Source: Pseudomonas segetis (GTDB lineage: Bacteria > Pseudomonadota > Gammaproteobacteria > Pseudomonadales > Pseudomonadaceae). Taken from it: a DNA stretch of 64,000 bases. Positions 61,498 to 64,000 of the stretch are shown in pieces. Numbering within the stretch: the first letter of the stretch is position 1; every line of letters starts with the position of its first letter. The stretch covers positions 1,015,104 through 1,079,103 of the forward strand of contig NZ_FZOG01000001.1 of the NCBI RefSeq assembly GCF_900188155.1. The letters run 5' to 3'. Position numbers and translations under genes: made by a program. The notes under the pieces are model-generated. The model ran no database searches. It was not told the DNA's origin and was given only the letters and a program-made list of their open reading frames with translations.

Positions 61498-64000
61498 TTG
61501 ACATCAAATACTTCATCGCTTGCGCTTACAAGTGTGCTCAGTTCCATTGTAAAGATTCGGCTGCCTCAAGCGCTCGATCAAGTGCTTGGGGCTCTGAGGG
61601 CGGCGCTCAAGGACAAATCCTCACAGGCGCTCTCCAATCAGGAGGCGCAAGCCTTTGAAGAGGCTTATAAGCTTTGCAAGTTTCAAGGTGCGCGGTCGAT
61701 ACGTGAATGCGTCAGCAGTATTCACAGTGCCCTGTTGCGAAAGCCCAGTTCTGCCCGACAGGCCCTGATGGGTGAGCAAGAGCTGGCGTTGCTTGAATTT
61801 TCGGACGTAGAAGACCAGTTGCTGGCCAATGCCCTTGCGAGTCATCTTCGTGAGACCTTGGCCGAGCAGGAGTTTAACCTCTGCGGCTGTTTCAGTCGGA
61901 TGGTTGGACAGCATGTTGCTAATGCCGAGAATCCATTTTCCCTCGACTATTTAGTTCTTCACTGGCTCAAGGCATTGAGCCTGAGTGAGGGCGATGAAGC
62001 TGTTCGTCATGTGTTTTTTACGCAAATGTGTGCGGTTCTACCAGCGTCATTAGTTGCCTATTACACGGCGCTCGCCACAGCGTTTGATCGGCATCAGATA
62101 ACGCCGCTTTTGCCTGAACCGATGCTCCCGGTCCAGCAAGGGCGCGATGCTGATTATCGGGTCGATAGCCTGGATAGCGGCAATGCTGAGTTCAAGCAGG
62201 CTGAGGAGGTGGCGGTCAGTCCCATCCAGCGTGATGTTCTTGAGCGCCTGTTGCTGTGCCCGCCGCCGGCGCAAGGCTGGACAGCCGATAGCCTGCTTAA
62301 GTATTTCGAGAGCAACGGTTTCTACCTCAATGAGCGTCAACGCGAAGACACCCATTTGGTCAGTGGGGTGTTTCAGTCATTGCAACATGAACAGGCCATG
62401 GCCGACTCGTTAAAGCCTGCATTGAACAAGCTTCTTTTGCCGGTGTTGGATGCAACGCTCCGAGAACCTGCCGCCATCTCGGATAAGCACCACCCTGTAC
62501 GCGCTACGCTTGACCGCTTGCTGTCGCTGGCAGAGTTATCCGAGCCGTTGCTGGAGGCGCGCCTTGAGGTCCTGATCGACTACCTGGTGACTCACTACCA
62601 GGGCAATAGCCTTTCATTCTCCAGCATTGATGCTGAACTGGACGAGCTGCTTGAGGTTCAACAGCGCGCATACCGGCGCAGTGTCAAACGTGTGGCGGAG
62701 CTCTATCGCGGGCAAGAAGCCTTGCTTAATGCCAGGTGCAGCGTTTCTCTAGGGTTGACTGAGGTGCTTGGTGCTCGGCCGCCAAAGTTGTTGCTGCAAT
62801 GGCTGCAAGCTGGCTGGCGTGACTTGTTGGTGTACAGGTTCATACGGGCCGATGTTGAGGATCAATGGCGTGCTGATCTGGAGCTGACCCGCTTGTTGGC
62901 AGAATATCTGCTGTCTTCAAGTACCCATAGAAACGAGTCAGAAAGACGTAAGCGCAGCCTGGAGGTTGATCATCTGCTCTCCAGCATGGGGCGCAAGCTC
63001 GACGAGTTTGGTATCGCCAATGCCAATTGCAAACTGATACTTGAAAGGATGCGCCAGCAGATGCTGGCTGGGCACGAGGTGGAGCTGGGCGAGCTGGATA
63101 CGCCTGAAATACCCCGTTCACAAGTGCCCCCGCAATTACAGCGTTGGCAGGCGTCCCTTGAAAGCCTTGAGGAAGGCGACTGGCTGGAAAATGCGGATGG
63201 CCAGCCATTGCAGTTGGTATGGCGTAGCTCGCAAAAAGACCAATATGTGCTGGTTGATAAGAAAGGCGTCGAGGTGAGCCATTTGACAATCGCCGAGCTG
63301 AGCGAGCTCGTCTCTGAAGGACTGTTGTTGATTGCGCAAAATGACGGCGGTGATCAAGGGATTATCCAGCGCGCACTGCAAGGTATTGTGGGCCGGCTGT
63401 ATCGTGAAATCAGCCATGCGCGAAGTCACGATGAGCTGACCGGCTTGCTCAATCGGCGAAGTTTTGAAGCCGTGGTGGCCAAAAGCTTGTCCAGTGAAGT
63501 CAGGGTGAGTTATTTGCTCGCGCAGATTGACCAGTTCAGTGTCTTGAATAGCCATCTGGGCTTGGTGGCTGGTGATGCGTGTCTCAAGCATGTAGCCCAG
63601 GCACTACAGCGCATGTTGCCCGAACAAGGCGTGCTTGCACGCCTGGATGGAGTCGAGTTTGCTGCAATGATCCCGCAATGTGATGAGGACAGCGCCTCGG
63701 TGCTGGCAGAGAAACTACGGGCAGGCATAGAAAACGAAGTGTTCGACTGGCAAGGGCACAGCCATACCGTAACCCTGAGTATTGGCATCGTCAGCAACGC
63801 CGAAAGCCATGATGTAGCCAGTGTGTTGAGCAACCTGTATGCGGCGAGCAATCACGCAAAGGAATCAGGTCGTAACCGGGTCCATCGCTATAGTGTTCCG
63901 GCTGATGATGAACGAGTGGGGTTGTTGGCGATCGCGGCACGGATTGATCAGATCATCAGGTGTGAAGAGCTCTCGCTAAGGGTTCAACAGATTGCTACGA
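61498..64000 (+). CDS. DUF1631 protein with degenerate GGDEF domain and start of an EAL domain (truncated at right edge)
   Basis: At least 834 residues visible. The first ~600 residues are a helical DUF1631-type region. A GGDEF domain follows (HDELTGLLNRRSFEAVVAKS at its start, LLAQIDQFSVLNSHLGLVAG, VTLSIGIVSN), but the signature reads LDGVEF in place of GGDEF, so cyclase activity is probably lost. LAIAARIDQIIRCEELSLRV at the edge looks like the beginning of an EAL phosphodiesterase domain. The start is taken as TTG 61498 because GGAGG (61486-61490) is seven bases before it; ATG 61492 is only one base from that site. It should act in c-di-GMP turnover or sensing. Confidence 0.85.
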   Translation, partial: MTSNTSSLALTSVLSSIVKIRLPQALDQVLGALRAALKDKSSQALSNQEAQAFEEAYKLCKFQGARSIRECVSSIHSALLRKPSSARQALMGEQELALLEFSDVEDQLLANALASHLRETLAEQEFNLCGCFSRMVGQHVANAENPFSLDYLVLHWLKALSLSEGDEAVRHVFFTQMCAVLPASLVAYYTALATAFDRHQITPLLPEPMLPVQQGRDADYRVDSLDSGNAEFKQAEEVAVSPIQRDVLERLLLCPPPAQGWTADSLLKYFESNGFYLNERQREDTHLVSGVFQSLQHEQAMADSLKPALNKLLLPVLDATLREPAAISDKHHPVRATLDRLLSLAELSEPLLEARLEVLIDYLVTHYQGNSLSFSSIDAELDELLEVQQRAYRRSVKRVAELYRGQEALLNARCSVSLGLTEVLGARPPKLLLQWLQAGWRDLLVYRFIRADVEDQWRADLELTRLLAEYLLSSSTHRNESERRKRSLEVDHLLSSMGRKLDEFGIANANCKLILERMRQQMLAGHEVELGELDTPEIPRSQVPPQLQRWQASLESLEEGDWLENADGQPLQLVWRSSQKDQYVLVDKKGVEVSHLTIAELSELVSEGLLLIAQNDGGDQGIIQRALQGIVGRLYREISHARSHDELTGLLNRRSFEAVVAKSLSSEVRVSYLLAQIDQFSVLNSHLGLVAGDACLKHVAQALQRMLPEQGVLARLDGVEFAAMIPQCDEDSASVLAEKLRAGIENEVFDWQGHSHTVTLSIGIVSNAESHDVASVLSNLYAASNHAKESGRNRVHRYSVPADDERVGLLAIAARIDQIIRCEELSLRVQQIAT

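Overview
The window reads as a chromosomal segment of a Pseudomonas-type gammaproteobacterium with moderate G+C. The evidence is protein-level: SigX, OprF, ThrH, CysB, CysH with the 4Fe-4S APS-reductase motifs, and the cmaX-cfrX-cmpX-sigX-oprF block are all close to Pseudomonas forms. From memory, the gene order follows the P. aeruginosa stretch from a DAHP synthase gene through cysB, cysH, thrH, pabB, two LuxR-type regulators, ppsR/ppsA, rraA, oprF, cobA, the nitrate genes and acnB. Two differences stand out: a complete methylcitrate (prp) cluster sits before ppsR, and the nitrate operon lacks nirBD. Everything looks like core chromosome. I see no insertion sequence, prophage, CRISPR array, rRNA or tRNA.

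Layout. 1-7404: DAHP synthase (cut by the left edge), a ketopantoate-reductase-like protein, a 5'-nucleotidase, a universal stress protein, cysB, cysH, thrH and pabB. 7563-18340: two overlapping genes for giant MalT-like (LAL) LuxR regulators, then five genes for a small exported protein with a VTGQDGI motif, a C39-like cysteine peptidase, two outer-membrane barrels (one FadL-like) and a protein with DUF4124-like repeats. This block is the best candidate for a poorly described surface or secretion system. 18423-21481: an operon of retropepsin-like protease, 7TM inactive transglutaminase and ATP-grasp ligase. 21690-28513: GntR regulator, prpB, prpC, acnD and prpF for propionate oxidation. 28610-37606: ppsR and ppsA back to back, a hydrolase, rraA and the envelope-stress block ending in oprF.

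37697-54181 is the nitrate assimilation region: nasC-nasA-cobA, an ABC nitrate importer nrtA-nrtB-nrtD, and the sensor pair nasS-nasT. Each of these three transcription units has the same control layout on the minus strand: a sigma-54 promoter with GG-N10-GC spacing, then a leader in which a hexaloop hairpin of the ANTAR-target type (A at loop position 1, G at 4) overlaps the 5' arm of an intrinsic terminator. NasT is an ANTAR protein encoded here, so the whole regulon, including nasST itself, appears to be controlled by nitrogen status (sigma-54) and by nitrate/nitrite (NasS-NasT antitermination). Between these genes lie a thioesterase, a PL7 alginate lyase, alaC, a PLP decarboxylase and small proteins.

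54201-64000: acnB with a long leader containing a large imperfect hairpin, a DUF1289 protein, cysI with its DUF934 partner, small membrane proteins, an OsmC-type protein and the start of a DUF1631-GGDEF(-EAL) protein whose GGDEF motif is degenerate and which runs off the right edge.
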